NCBI GenBank assembly: GCA_002772745.1
Contig: PFDV01000005.1
Location: forward strand, 31,609 to 95,608
Direction: 5' to 3'
DNA: 64,000 nt
DNA from: Candidatus Peregrinibacteria bacterium CG10_big_fil_rev_8_21_14_0_10_55_24
Lineage (GTDB): Bacteria; Patescibacteriota; Gracilibacteria; Peribacterales; Peribacteraceae
Of the stretch, positions 50,043-57,919 are shown piece after piece (the first letter of the stretch is position 1; every line of letters begins with the position of its first letter). A program made the translations under genes and the position numbers. The notes under the pieces are model-generated. The model worked only from the letters and a program-made list of their open reading frames with translations, was not told where the DNA came from and searched no databases.

Positions 50043-50543
50043 TCACATTCCGTCGAAGTTCGGCTCCTCGGCTGGAGCCGAGGTATCCGTCCGGGGAGCT
50101 TCCGGCTCCTCCTCCTCGTCGAGAGGCGCAAGCGCCTCTTTGACGAAAGCAAGGAGCTCTGGAACCCCGACAATCGCCGGCGTGAGCAGTGCGAACGCTG
50201 CGACGCCAGCCAGGGCTGTCCAGACACTGTGTCCGTGCTCGAAGACACAGACCAGCGCGAGGACAAGCCCCGTCACGGAACCCAGCATGTCCGCGCCATG
50301 CGACGCGAACATGCGCACGCCTCTTGCGAGCCGCACGATTCCGGCGAGAACCGCCGGAACCTGGGGGGCCCGCTCCTTGCGAGAACGGGCAAAAAACTCC
50401 AGTGTGTTGGCTAGCAGGTTGGCGGCGCAGTAGGCGCCGCCGAATCCGCAGAGGACGGCAACGGGGTCAGTGATGACCCCGTAAACCCCGGCCGCAATGG
50501 CCAGGGCCAGGAGTACACACGAAACGATGGCGAATTTGCTCAT
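50043..50543 (-). CDS. small membrane protein with strong Shine-Dalgarno sequence
   Basis: 166 aa. Helices around 5-25, 28-50, 85-105 and 108-128, then an acidic Glu/Pro tail (LDEEEEPEAPRTD). Ala/Val-rich. No family recognised. GGAAGGAGGTG lies 6 nt before the ATG and an AT-rich promoter TTGCAT-16-TATAAT (plus about 50597-50624) precedes a longer leader, unlike most neighbours. A foreign origin is possible. Confidence 0.7.
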   Translation of the reverse strand: MSKFAIVSCVLLALAIAAGVYGVITDPVAVLCGFGGAYCAANLLANTLEFFARSRKERAPQVPAVLAGIVRLARGVRMFASHGADMLGSVTGLVLALVCVFEHGHSVWTALAGVAAFALLTPAIVGVPELLAFVKEALAPLDEEEEPEAPRTDTSAPAEEPNFDGM

Positions 50544-50667
50544 CCGCCACCTCCTTCCCTTTCTTTGTTGTGATTGAGCAGCGTTCCTAAAGATAATTAT
50601 AAAACTAATTAGTAATTATGCAAGTACAAGGGAGGGCTTTGGGAAGGCGCATTCTCTCTCGACGCTT

Positions 50668-50824
50668 CGTTCCCTCTCCCGGCGGGAGAGGGACAGGGAG
50701 AGGGGCTTTGCGCTACGGTGGACTTCATCGTACTTCAGTCATTGGAACCACCGCGTACGCGGTCGGCTTTCCCTCAGATTTCCCCCCTCTCCCTTACCCT
50801 CCCCCAAGGGGGGAGGGAAACACG
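50668..50824 (+). mobile_element. internally deleted copy 1 of the DUF559 element (MITE-like)
   Basis: 157 bp. Left end CGTTCCCTCTCCCGGCGGGA... identical over about 40 nt to the full element; right end carries the CCCTCCCCCAAGGGGGGAGGG hairpin (shown in part). The interior keeps only TGCGCTACGGTGG and about 40 nt matching the last codons of the DUF559 gene (TCATTGGAACCA, CTCGG-like, CCTCAGA). The DUF559 body is missing. Confidence 0.7.
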
Positions 50825-50917
50825 CAGTGCCTCCGTTCTGTTGTTGTGGTTCGCTCTCTTTCTCTCTCTTTCGGGGGGAGGGAAAACGAGCAGGACATCT
50901 GTTCCGACTTGGTGTTT

Positions 50918-51398
50918 CGTTCCCTCTCCCGGCGGGAGAGGGACAGGGAGAGGGGCTCCGTGCTACAGTTATCCGCTATGCTACGGAATTTCGTTTTCAG
51001 TGTGCAGCGGCCGAAGACGACGTTCGCCCGCTACCTGCGCAAGCACTCCACGACGGGGGAGCGGATACTTTGGCAAAAACTTCGTGCAAAGCGATTCCAC
51101 GGACTCGTATTCCGGCGTCAGGTACCCATCGGGCCATACATCGTGGATTTTCTGTGCGTAAAGCACAGGCTCGTCATTGAGGTCGATGGAGATTCCCACT
51201 ACGCGCTCGGAGCGCAAGAGCGTGACGCGCGCAGGGAGCAGTACCTGTGTCAGCAAGGTTTCCGCGTTCTTCGGTTCGGGAATGCTCAAGTTGTTCAGGG
51301 CGTTGATACGGTCATTGGAACCATCACGCAGACGCTCGGCTTCCCCTCAGACTGACCCCCTCTTCCTTGCCCTCCCCCAAGGGGGAGGGAAAAACACA
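50918..51398 (+). mobile_element. full-length DUF559-encoding inverted-repeat element
   Basis: About 481 bp: left end hairpin CCCTCTCCC/GGGAGAGGG plus AGGGAGAGGGG, DUF559 gene, right end with CCCTCCCCCAAGGGGGAGGG. The left end and the reverse complement of copy 1's right end match at 28 of 35 positions by eye, so the ends are terminal inverted repeats. A decayed right-end-like piece (TTTCGGGGGGAGGGAAAACG) also lies at about 50869-50890. Confidence 0.68.
50978..51355 (+). CDS. DUF559 endonuclease-like protein
   Basis: 125 aa from ATG 50978. Vsr-like PD-(D/E)xK fold family: FARYLRKHSTTGERILWQKLRA, FRRQVPIGPYIVDFLC, RLVIEVDGDSHYALG, RDARREQYLCQQGFRVLRF. Catalytic Asp in VDF, Glu in IEVDGDSH are kept. 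The ORF-track start 50618 reads through the repeat and is rejected; -10 box TACAGT (50964-50969) from the element's left part ends 8 nt before the ATG. The 3' end of the gene lies in the right part of the element. Confidence 0.87.
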   Translation: MLRNFVFSVQRPKTTFARYLRKHSTTGERILWQKLRAKRFHGLVFRRQVPIGPYIVDFLCVKHRLVIEVDGDSHYALGAQERDARREQYLCQQGFRVLRFGNAQVVQGVDTVIGTITQTLGFPSD

Positions 51399-51424
51399 CA
51401 AAACCTCCGTTTCGTGCTGTGCTT

Positions 51425-51586
51425 CGTTCCCTCTCCCGGCGGGAGAGGGACAGGGAGAGGGGCTCTGTGCTACGGTGGACTTCATCATGCTTCCGTCATC
51501 GTTACCGGAGCGCAGGTGCTCGCTTTTTCCTCAAACTAAATCCCTCTCCCTTGTCCTCCTCCAAGGGGAGAGGGAAACACACAGTG
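51425..51586 (+). mobile_element. internally deleted copy 2 of the DUF559 element (MITE-like)
   Basis: About 162 bp. Same left end as the full element, the GTGCTACGGTGGACTTCATC interior shared with copy 1, a remnant of the DUF559 3' end (GTCAT, ACC, GCTCG, CCTCAAACTAA), and a right end CTCCTCCAAGGGGAGAGGG. It lies 26 bp after the full copy, in the same orientation. Confidence 0.68.
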
Positions 51587-51623
51587 CATTCTTCTGACGT
51601 GGTTCTTTATGAGGGCACTCTCC

Positions 51624-52877
51624 TCACGCGAACGTGAGCACCTCTGGGGCGAAAATCAGGAGGACTCCCAGCGCGTACATCAAAAATCCGCCGAAAATCA
51701 GGGTGAAGCGCGCGTACTTCTTGGTGAGCCCCGTGGCGTGGAGCGTGTACACCGCAATCGTGAAGATGATGAGATCATCGATCATGTAGAGCAGGATGTA
51801 GAGCAGCATGTAGCCGTAGCGTGCAGCATTCGAGACCTGGTTGAATGCCAGGATCTGCGTGAAGATGGCGGGGAGCCCCGCGGTGCACACAAGCTCGATC
51901 AAGTTGACGGAGAACGCGAGAATGGCAACGCCCAGGAGCATCGCCGGCCATGCGGTTCTCATGAGCACGCTCTTCATCTTTTCAATCAGGCGCTGACGCT
52001 GCTGGAGGTTGGTCACTTGGCACTGGTTGGGGTCCTTGCCCAATGCTTCGTAGAAGTAGAACGCTCCGCCGCCGATGGCTACGATGCCGATCACCTTCTG
52101 CACCCAGAGGTTGAACCCGATCAAGAGGAACGCATTGAGCCATGCGGCGATAAACAGGTAGTACATGGCACCGCTTACAAAGAGGAACGTCCCACCCACG
52201 AGCCAGATCTTCTTCGGGTCGCGCGTGGCAATGAGTAGGGTCAACAATGTGATGAGCACCCACATCGCGCACGGATTGAAGCCGTCTAAGAATCCCAGCA
52301 GAATCGAGAGTGTGGGGAGAGAGAGGAGGGTTAAGTCCACTTCTCCCAAGAAGGGCAGGTCAAAGAGAAATTGATCCAGGTCCACCTCGCATCCTTCGAT
52401 GCAAATCCCCTCCGCGCTCTGCACGGAAACCGTGCGCTCGCTTGCCAGGAATTCCTCAAATGGCAGGCAGCCTTCCGTACTCTCCTGGCACTGCGTACGT
52501 TTCAGGGCCAGGATGCTCCCCGTCGTATCGTCGCGGTCGTACCCTTGGATGACCTGACCGTTGAGGATGATCGTCGGTACGGCCTGTTGGAGCGAGGGTG
52601 CGCGTTTCTGGAGCGCGCTAAAGAGCTGTTGGCTCTCCAGCGCGGTGATATCGTAGTAGTTCACTGCCCATCCTTCTCGCTGCGCATACTCCTTGAATTC
52701 CCTGCAGTGGGGGCAACTCTCACTCACGAACGCGACGATGTCCGCTCCCTCCGCGGAGACATACACCGCTTCTCCCTCCGGCGTTCTGCCATCCAGGGCA
52801 CGCTGGGGGAAGATGAGCCCGAGTGCAACCACGGGGAAGAATGCGAAGATGAAGGCAAGGGTGAGGCGTTTATTCAT
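51624..52877 (-). CDS. thioredoxin-fold/DsbD-CcdA-like fusion
   Basis: 417 aa. Signal anchor MNKRLTLAFIFAFFPVVALGL, a periplasmic glutaredoxin/thioredoxin-like domain with SESCPHCREF (CxxC) about 40-130, then a polytopic DsbD/CcdA-like domain with FNPCAMWVLI and ELVCTAGLP, whose two Cys normally shuttle electrons across the membrane. Likely feeds reducing power to or isomerises extracytoplasmic thiols, fitting the Cys-rich secreted proteins in the window and trxA. Confidence 0.85.
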   Translation of the reverse strand: MNKRLTLAFIFAFFPVVALGLIFPQRALDGRTPEGEAVYVSAEGADIVAFVSESCPHCREFKEYAQREGWAVNYYDITALESQQLFSALQKRAPSLQQAVPTIILNGQVIQGYDRDDTTGSILALKRTQCQESTEGCLPFEEFLASERTVSVQSAEGICIEGCEVDLDQFLFDLPFLGEVDLTLLSLPTLSILLGFLDGFNPCAMWVLITLLTLLIATRDPKKIWLVGGTFLFVSGAMYYLFIAAWLNAFLLIGFNLWVQKVIGIVAIGGGAFYFYEALGKDPNQCQVTNLQQRQRLIEKMKSVLMRTAWPAMLLGVAILAFSVNLIELVCTAGLPAIFTQILAFNQVSNAARYGYMLLYILLYMIDDLIIFTIAVYTLHATGLTKKYARFTLIFGGFLMYALGVLLIFAPEVLTFA

Positions 52878-52977
52878 GTTGGCCGATTCTACAGGAACTT
52901 TGTTCCAAAGAAAGGTTTCTCCACTGGCCGTCTGGTAGTTGCCACATCACTATTATTGGCGTATTATAAAAGAGAAC

Positions 52978-53853
52978 ATGGAAACGAGTACCTCCGAAGA
53001 TTCAGCACTGGATGCCGGTTCTCAGCAAGATGTTGTGGGGATTGAGCAGCTGATGCAGCAGTGCTCGGTTGATCCAGAATTCATGGAGCAGGTCATGGGT
53101 CGTGTTCGCAATGTTGCAGAAGAGCTGATGGAACGTGATAAGGAAGATGGCGTGCCATGCAGAGATTATCTGCAGAGCGTACGTGGTGCGATTGCTACGC
53201 TTACGGGAACACAAATGGATCCCATGCGACCACCCCATCGCAGAATGTTCGGTCACCTCTCTGCAGGGGCTGCCGATGTTCTTTTGGTTGCACTCACTCA
53301 GTTGGAGGTTACGTACCGAGACATTGAGAACTACGAAGAGCGCCAGCGTTTTCTGCATGCATTTCAAATCGCCATTGAGGAAGGAGTAAAGCTGCTCGCC
53401 GACGGAAGATCAACTCCGGAACGCGTCAGTCATGCGCTGGAGCTCATCTGCATTCGTCTCAACGACACGTTCAAAGTTCCCATGGCGTACCGCGGGAATG
53501 GCAACGGCAGCGAGGAGAGCCGTCCGCGTCCGCACACGAACGAGGAGCTCAAGCGGCTGGTGGCGGAGTGCTACGAGCCCGGAGCGGATTTCCTCTACTG
53601 GTGCGATTGCGCGCAAATGCACGTGGATACCGTCGTGCGTGAGGAACAGCGCCTGTTCCAGCACCACGGCGACAGCGACGAAGCGCCTCGGCTGACGCGC
53701 GAGCGACTGGAATACGAGCAACACGGAGCGCGCGAAAATCTGGCGAAGGCACGGGAAATCCTCCGTGCCTATGAAGACGATCCGCATCTCACGGAGAAGT
53801 TTTCGGCGCGTCTCAAGGAGTTGGAGGAGCACATCGCTGTTGTTTTTGGCTAA
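52978..53853 (+). CDS. hypothetical soluble helical protein
   Basis: 291 aa from ATG 52978. Acidic, helix-rich, no TM: GIEQLMQQCSVDPEFMEQVM, LVALTQLEVTYRDIENYEER, a charged C-terminal coiled coil (RENLAKAREILRAYEDDP). No family recognised. A textbook promoter TTGCCA-17-TATTAT (52939-52967) ends 10 nt before the ATG, making the ORF-track start at 52939 impossible. Confidence 0.7.
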   Translation: METSTSEDSALDAGSQQDVVGIEQLMQQCSVDPEFMEQVMGRVRNVAEELMERDKEDGVPCRDYLQSVRGAIATLTGTQMDPMRPPHRRMFGHLSAGAADVLLVALTQLEVTYRDIENYEERQRFLHAFQIAIEEGVKLLADGRSTPERVSHALELICIRLNDTFKVPMAYRGNGNGSEESRPRPHTNEELKRLVAECYEPGADFLYWCDCAQMHVDTVVREEQRLFQHHGDSDEAPRLTRERLEYEQHGARENLAKAREILRAYEDDPHLTEKFSARLKELEEHIAVVFG

Positions 53854-53939
53854 CCAATCGGCGCTCCGGTCTCTCCATTCCGTGGGCCACAAGATCTTGA
53901 TCTTTGACCGGATTTCTCTACAATGCCCAAAATACCAGC

Positions 53940-54992
53940 ATGGCTCGCCCCGCTCCCATCCTTCCGGCCTCCATCAACCCGAGCGACTTCACCGTTGCAA
54001 CCATCGGCAGTCACTCGGCGCTGCAGATTCTTAAGGGTGCCAAGGATGAAGGAATGAGGACACTCGTCATCTGTAAGGAAGGGGCCGAGCGTCCGTACAG
54101 GAGTTACCCCGTTGCCGATGAGATTCTCACCATTCCCGACTGGTCTGCCTGGGATGAAAAGCTGGAGGAAGAACTCATCAAGCGCAATGCCATTATCATC
54201 CCGCATGGGTCGTTCATTGCGTACATGGGGCACGAACGCGTGAAGCAAATGCAGGTGATGTACTATGGAACCAAGGAGATCCTGGAGTGGGAGAGTGACC
54301 GTAAGAAGGAGCGTATCTGGATGGAGAAGGCCGGGCTTCAGCTCCCCAAAGTTTTTGAGAAGCCCGAGGACATCAACTGTCCCGTCATCGTGAAGTTCCA
54401 CGGTGCCGGTGGAGGGTTTGGCTACTTCGTTGTCAAAACACCGGAACAGTTCTACGAGGTGAAAAACCGCAAATATCCCGAACAGAACGACTTCGTTCTC
54501 CAACAGTACATCGTGGGGGTCCCGCTTTACATCCACTACTTCTACTCTCCGCTCACCAAAGAACTTGAGATCATGAGCTTTGACAAGCGCTACGAATCGA
54601 ACGCCGATTCCATCGGGCGCATCAGGGCCGAAGATCAGCTTTCTGCGAACATTCATACCAGTTACACGATCGTGGGCAACATTCCCGTCGTCGTACGTGA
54701 ATCTCTGCTCCCGCACATGTTCGAGATGGGGGATCGTATCGTGGAGACCAGCCACGAGTGCTGCGATAAGGGGCTCTTTGGGCCGTTCTGTCTGGAAACC
54801 ATCATCACGCGGAAACTAGAGATCTTCGTGTTCGAAATTTCCGCCCGCATTGTTGCCGGCACGAATCCCTTTGTAGAGGGGTCGCCCTACACCGCACTCA
54901 AGTACAAAGAGCCGATGAGTACGGGCAGGCGCATCGCGCGCGACATTAAGCAGGCGATAGAGGCGGGAAGACTGGAGGAGGTGTTGGGGTGA
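53940..54992 (+). CDS. purP: PurP-type FAICAR synthetase (ATP-grasp)
   Basis: 350 aa from ATG 53940. Archaeal-type enzyme that formylates AICAR with formate and ATP. TVATIGSHSALQILKGAKDEG at the N-terminus, IIPHGSFIAYMG, ATP-grasp core CPVIVKFHGAGGGFGYF, FYSPLTKELEIMSFDKRYESN, and GPFCLETIITRKLEIFVFEISARIVAGTN-like C-terminal region (shortened). Promoter TTGATC-16-TACAAT (53897-53924). PurP is mainly archaeal; no other purine gene is nearby. Confidence 0.88.
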   Translation: MARPAPILPASINPSDFTVATIGSHSALQILKGAKDEGMRTLVICKEGAERPYRSYPVADEILTIPDWSAWDEKLEEELIKRNAIIIPHGSFIAYMGHERVKQMQVMYYGTKEILEWESDRKKERIWMEKAGLQLPKVFEKPEDINCPVIVKFHGAGGGFGYFVVKTPEQFYEVKNRKYPEQNDFVLQQYIVGVPLYIHYFYSPLTKELEIMSFDKRYESNADSIGRIRAEDQLSANIHTSYTIVGNIPVVVRESLLPHMFEMGDRIVETSHECCDKGLFGPFCLETIITRKLEIFVFEISARIVAGTNPFVEGSPYTALKYKEPMSTGRRIARDIKQAIEAGRLEEVLG

Positions 54993-55088
54993 TCTTTGAG
55001 TGGTCAGCGGTCAGGAGTCAGCGATCAGTGGCCAAGAGTCAGTCGACGTCTTCTGCTTTTCCCGTTCTTCCTTTACACTCTCTCTTAC

Positions 55089-56231
55089 ATGGAGCCTCAG
55101 GAGCTTCTCAAGGGCTACGATCTCCAACACCTCACGGTGGGGTCGCTGGGGGGGCACAGCGCGCTCGATGTCTGCCATGGAGCCAAGCGGCACGGATTCA
55201 ATACTGTCGTCGTTGCGCGCAAGGGGAGGGAAAAGACGTATGGGCAGTACTATCGAACTCGGGGTTCGGGTTCGGTGGGATGCATTGATGATGTCATCGA
55301 AGTGAAGAGTTTCGCCGACATCCTCAACCGGGATGTGCAGCAGCAACTGCGCGCGAAGAACACCATCTTCATCCACAACCGCTACTTTTGGGTGTACTTC
55401 GACGATTTCACCAAAGTGGAGAATGATTTCTCTGTTCCCATCTTCGGATCACGGAACCTGCTGCGGATCGAGGAGCGTGATCAGCATTTCACACAGTACG
55501 ACCTGCTTGCGCTGGCCGGCATCCGCACGCCCAAGATCTTCGCGTCACCCGATGACATCGATCGTCCCGTGCTCGTCAAGGCTGCCGAGGCGCAGCGCGG
55601 GTACGAGCGTGCATTCTTCATCGCAGGGAACAAGCCTTCGTGGCAGAACGAAGGCGCACGCTTGGAGAAGGAAGGGAAGATCGCCGCAAATTGGCGGAAA
55701 GCCACAATCGAGGAATTCGTCGTCGGGGCGCCCGTGAACTTCAATTACTTCTACTCGCCGCTCACCAAAGAACTCGAACTCCTGGGTACCGACATGCGGC
55801 GCCAGACGAACCTGGACGGATTCCTCAGGATGGTTGCTCCCGAACAGGAGAAGGCACTCAAGTCCGGCATCGATCTCAAGATGATCGAAACAGGACACGT
55901 CGCCTGTACGGTGAAGGAATCGATCTTGGAGAAGGCGTACGAACTCGGAGAGCGCTTCGTGAAGGCGACGCAGAACCTGGTTCCGGAAGTCGATCCCACC
56001 GGCAAGGGCATCATCGGCCCCTTTGCGCTCCAGGGAGCCGTGGTTGCCGATGAAGGACGTGAGGATATCGTCATCTTCGATGTCTCCCTGCGCATCCCCG
56101 GGTCCCCCGGAACATTTGCGACCCCCTACACGCGTTATCTCTACGGCGAGAGCATGAGCGTTGGGGAACGCATCGGCATGGAACTCAAGCGTGCCAAAGA
56201 GGAGAACCGCCTCGGTGAGATCGTGACGTAG
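55089..56231 (+). CDS. second PurP-like ATP-grasp paralogue
   Basis: 380 aa from ATG 55089. Same architecture as its neighbour (LTVGSLGGHSALDVCHGAKRHG, RPVLVKAAEAQRGYERAFF, FYSPLTKELELLGTDMRRQTN, GPFALQGAVV) but diverged: the ATP-loop Gly-rich stretch G-A-G-G-G-F-G-Y reads AEAQRGYE, and an in-frame TTGGGG-like insert gives TRGSGSVG. It might do a different step, as paired PurP paralogues in archaea often differ. -10 TACACT (55074-55079) is 9 nt before the ATG. Confidence 0.82.
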   Translation: MEPQELLKGYDLQHLTVGSLGGHSALDVCHGAKRHGFNTVVVARKGREKTYGQYYRTRGSGSVGCIDDVIEVKSFADILNRDVQQQLRAKNTIFIHNRYFWVYFDDFTKVENDFSVPIFGSRNLLRIEERDQHFTQYDLLALAGIRTPKIFASPDDIDRPVLVKAAEAQRGYERAFFIAGNKPSWQNEGARLEKEGKIAANWRKATIEEFVVGAPVNFNYFYSPLTKELELLGTDMRRQTNLDGFLRMVAPEQEKALKSGIDLKMIETGHVACTVKESILEKAYELGERFVKATQNLVPEVDPTGKGIIGPFALQGAVVADEGREDIVIFDVSLRIPGSPGTFATPYTRYLYGESMSVGERIGMELKRAKEENRLGEIVT

Positions 56232-56296
56232 AGGCATGGTGACTGTATATACAATGTATATACACATCTGCGGTGAGCGTCGGCGGAATCCAATTT

Positions 56297-56317
56297 GTTG
56301 AAAAAACTAACAACTCC
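56297..56317 (+). promoter_or_regulatory. candidate TrmB operator, upstream copy
   Basis: GTTGAAAAAACTAACAACTCC, matching 57151-57171 at 15 of 21 positions by eye, with TAACAACTCC identical. It lies 38 nt before the regulator's start. Confidence 0.4.
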
Positions 56318-56354
56318 ATTTGCGCTTTCCATGCCAGCAGCGTAGTACTGGAGG

Positions 56355-57119
56355 GTGATTACAAAGGACCTCCTCTCCATCCTCCAATCCGTCGGGCTCG
56401 AAGAGAAGCAAGCGGCGCTCTACCTTGCCGGACAGCAGCTTCTCTCCGCTCCTGCCTCCGCCTATGCCAAGCAAACAGGTCTTAACCGCGTGACGGCCTA
56501 TACCGTGCTCGAAGAACTCGTCGGGCGGGGGCTCTTCACGGTCATGAAGAAGAATCGCACCAAGTGGTACGCGCCCGTGGCGCCGGAGTACCTGGCCGTG
56601 GAGGCGCGCAAGAACGTCGATGCGCTGCAGCGATCGCTCCCAGAGCTGCGTTCCCTGCGCGGAGCGGAGGAACGGAAGCCTGTTGTGCGCTTCTTCCAGG
56701 GTTGGGACGGTGTGAAGCACGTGTACGAGCACACGCTCACGGCCAGGAGCGAACTCCTCAACTACGCGAACTCCGCCATCGTCCGGAGTCACTGGGAGCG
56801 CTACGACGAAGAGTACGTTGCGCAGCGTGTGGAGCGGGGGATTAAGCTTCGCGGCATCGCCCCGGATGATGTGGCCGGCCGCATGGTGCACGGCGAGGAC
56901 AAGGAGCGCCTCCGTGAGATTCGGCTGGTTCCCGCGAAGGATTTCAACTTCGACAACGAGATCAACATCTACGACAGCACGGTTGCTATCGTTACGTTCG
57001 GGGAGCGCGCAGAAGACGCATTCGGCGTGATTATCGAGAGCAGGGAAGTTGCCGAAACCCAGCGTCAGATTTTCGAAATGGCGTGGCGCTATGCCCGGAT
57101 GTCTCGGCGCAGAAGATAG
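56355..57119 (+). CDS. TrmB-family transcriptional regulator
   Basis: 254 aa, GTG start with GGAGG directly before it. N-terminal winged HTH (SVGLEEKQAALYLAGQQLL, AYAKQTGLNRVTAYTVLEEL), a short coiled coil and a C-terminal PLD-like domain (VRFFQGWDGVKHVYEHTL, LLNYANSAIVRSHW, AIVTFGERAEDAFGVIIES). TrmB proteins sense sugars in archaea; in Patescibacteria they are frequent but unassigned. A shared sequence flanks the gene on both sides. Confidence 0.88.
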   Translation: MITKDLLSILQSVGLEEKQAALYLAGQQLLSAPASAYAKQTGLNRVTAYTVLEELVGRGLFTVMKKNRTKWYAPVAPEYLAVEARKNVDALQRSLPELRSLRGAEERKPVVRFFQGWDGVKHVYEHTLTARSELLNYANSAIVRSHWERYDEEYVAQRVERGIKLRGIAPDDVAGRMVHGEDKERLREIRLVPAKDFNFDNEINIYDSTVAIVTFGERAEDAFGVIIESREVAETQRQIFEMAWRYARMSRRRR

Positions 57120-57150
57120 CTGGGAAATATGTGCAATTCTTTGACAATGT

Positions 57151-57171
57151 GTTATCAATTTTAACAACTCC
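57151..57171 (+). promoter_or_regulatory. candidate TrmB operator, downstream copy
   Basis: GTTATCAATTTTAACAACTCC, preceded by TTGACA at 57141-57146. It lies after the regulator's stop and upstream of the 136-aa gene, which might therefore be a TrmB target. Confidence 0.4.
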
Positions 57172-57181
57172 AAGGATTTTC

Positions 57182-57310
57182 CCCGCAGCGTCTCTCGCTG
57201 TCCGTGTCGCTGCATGTTGTAGCCTGTTGAAATTTTGTACGCAGGTTTCCTGGAATCGCTGCGGGCTCTTGACGCTCAGGGGGGCAGGAGCAGAGTGAGG
57301 CATCTTTTTC
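57182..57310 (+). promoter_or_regulatory. structured leader of the 136-aa gene, possible fifth attenuator
   Basis: Outer helix CCCGCAGCG (57182-57190) / CGCTGCGGG (57257-57265), then CTCT-GCTC/GAGC-AGAG and a T5 run at about 57304-57308, with the structural ATG about 20 nt later behind a pyrimidine tract, as in leaders A-D. A weak TTG-initiated frame (57227-57298) ends R-G-A-G-A-E, like R-A-G-x-E of the others, but the promoter and start are not convincing. Confidence 0.35.
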
Positions 57311-57329
57311 CTCTTTCCCTCTATCTCCT

Positions 57330-57740
57330 ATGTCGATGGATGCGCTCACGGGTTTCACTTCGGAAGCAGTTATTTCCCGTCCCACTCAGCCTCTTCCCAC
57401 GTTTCTTCCTGCCGATCATTACGGCTCCAGCAGGACCAAGGATGATGCGGGATTGCGGTCGCTCCTAGTTATTCTTGAGGGTCTGCCTGCGATCCAGGCG
57501 CACGTGCGTGCCATGGACGAGAATGGAGATCAGGAAAAAGCCCGTCGCATTGAGACGCTCCTTGGCGAACTGCGCTTGAGTGATTTGGGACAGGAGGAAG
57601 GTGCTGCGATCTCCTCTGAAGATTTGCACAAACTCGAAGAGGCAATGGGGCTACTGGGCGTGCGTGAACGGTCTCCGGGTCGTGTTTCCTCGCTCCTGCG
57701 CCGTGCAGGCGGAGCGCTGCGTGGCATTGCCGGATTGTGA
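57330..57740 (+). CDS. hypothetical helical protein
   Basis: 136 aa, soluble. Flexible N-terminus (GFTSEAVISRPTQPLPTFLP), then helices LRSLLVILEGLPAIQAHVRAM, IETLLGELRLSDL, LHKLEEAMGLLGV and a basic Gly/Leu/Arg end. No family recognised. Preceded by a structured leader. Confidence 0.65.
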   Translation: MSMDALTGFTSEAVISRPTQPLPTFLPADHYGSSRTKDDAGLRSLLVILEGLPAIQAHVRAMDENGDQEKARRIETLLGELRLSDLGQEEGAAISSEDLHKLEEAMGLLGVRERSPGRVSSLLRRAGGALRGIAGL

Positions 57741-57919
57741 GGAGCAGTACGATCATCAGCCTTTGATCGGGATCATGGCCGGTTATCCTCATGGGTGTTC
57801 ATGAGGTTGTCTCTTGTCGTTCGTGTGCAAATCATTCTACATACTTGGAACATGCAATCCGCAATCGCAAACCATGCACGAACTGTCAGAATACGTTGTA
57901 CTCCTTCCGTAGCACGTTT

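Noticed and set aside
50618-50977. Upstream extension of the DUF559 ORF and overlapping short ORFs
   Set aside because: Open frames across the G/C-rich repeats (SLSRRERDRERGS-type translations) repeat in all copies and are not genes; the DUF559 start is set by the -10 box at 50964.
50660-51600. CRISPR array
   Set aside because: Repeat units are long, contain hairpins, have related interiors and flank a gene; there are no regular unique spacers and no cas genes.
55000-55060. Tandem GGTCAG/GGTCAC-like repeats between the purP-like genes (also near 61615)
   Set aside because: Too short and irregular to call a defined element; noted only as low-complexity intergenic sequence.
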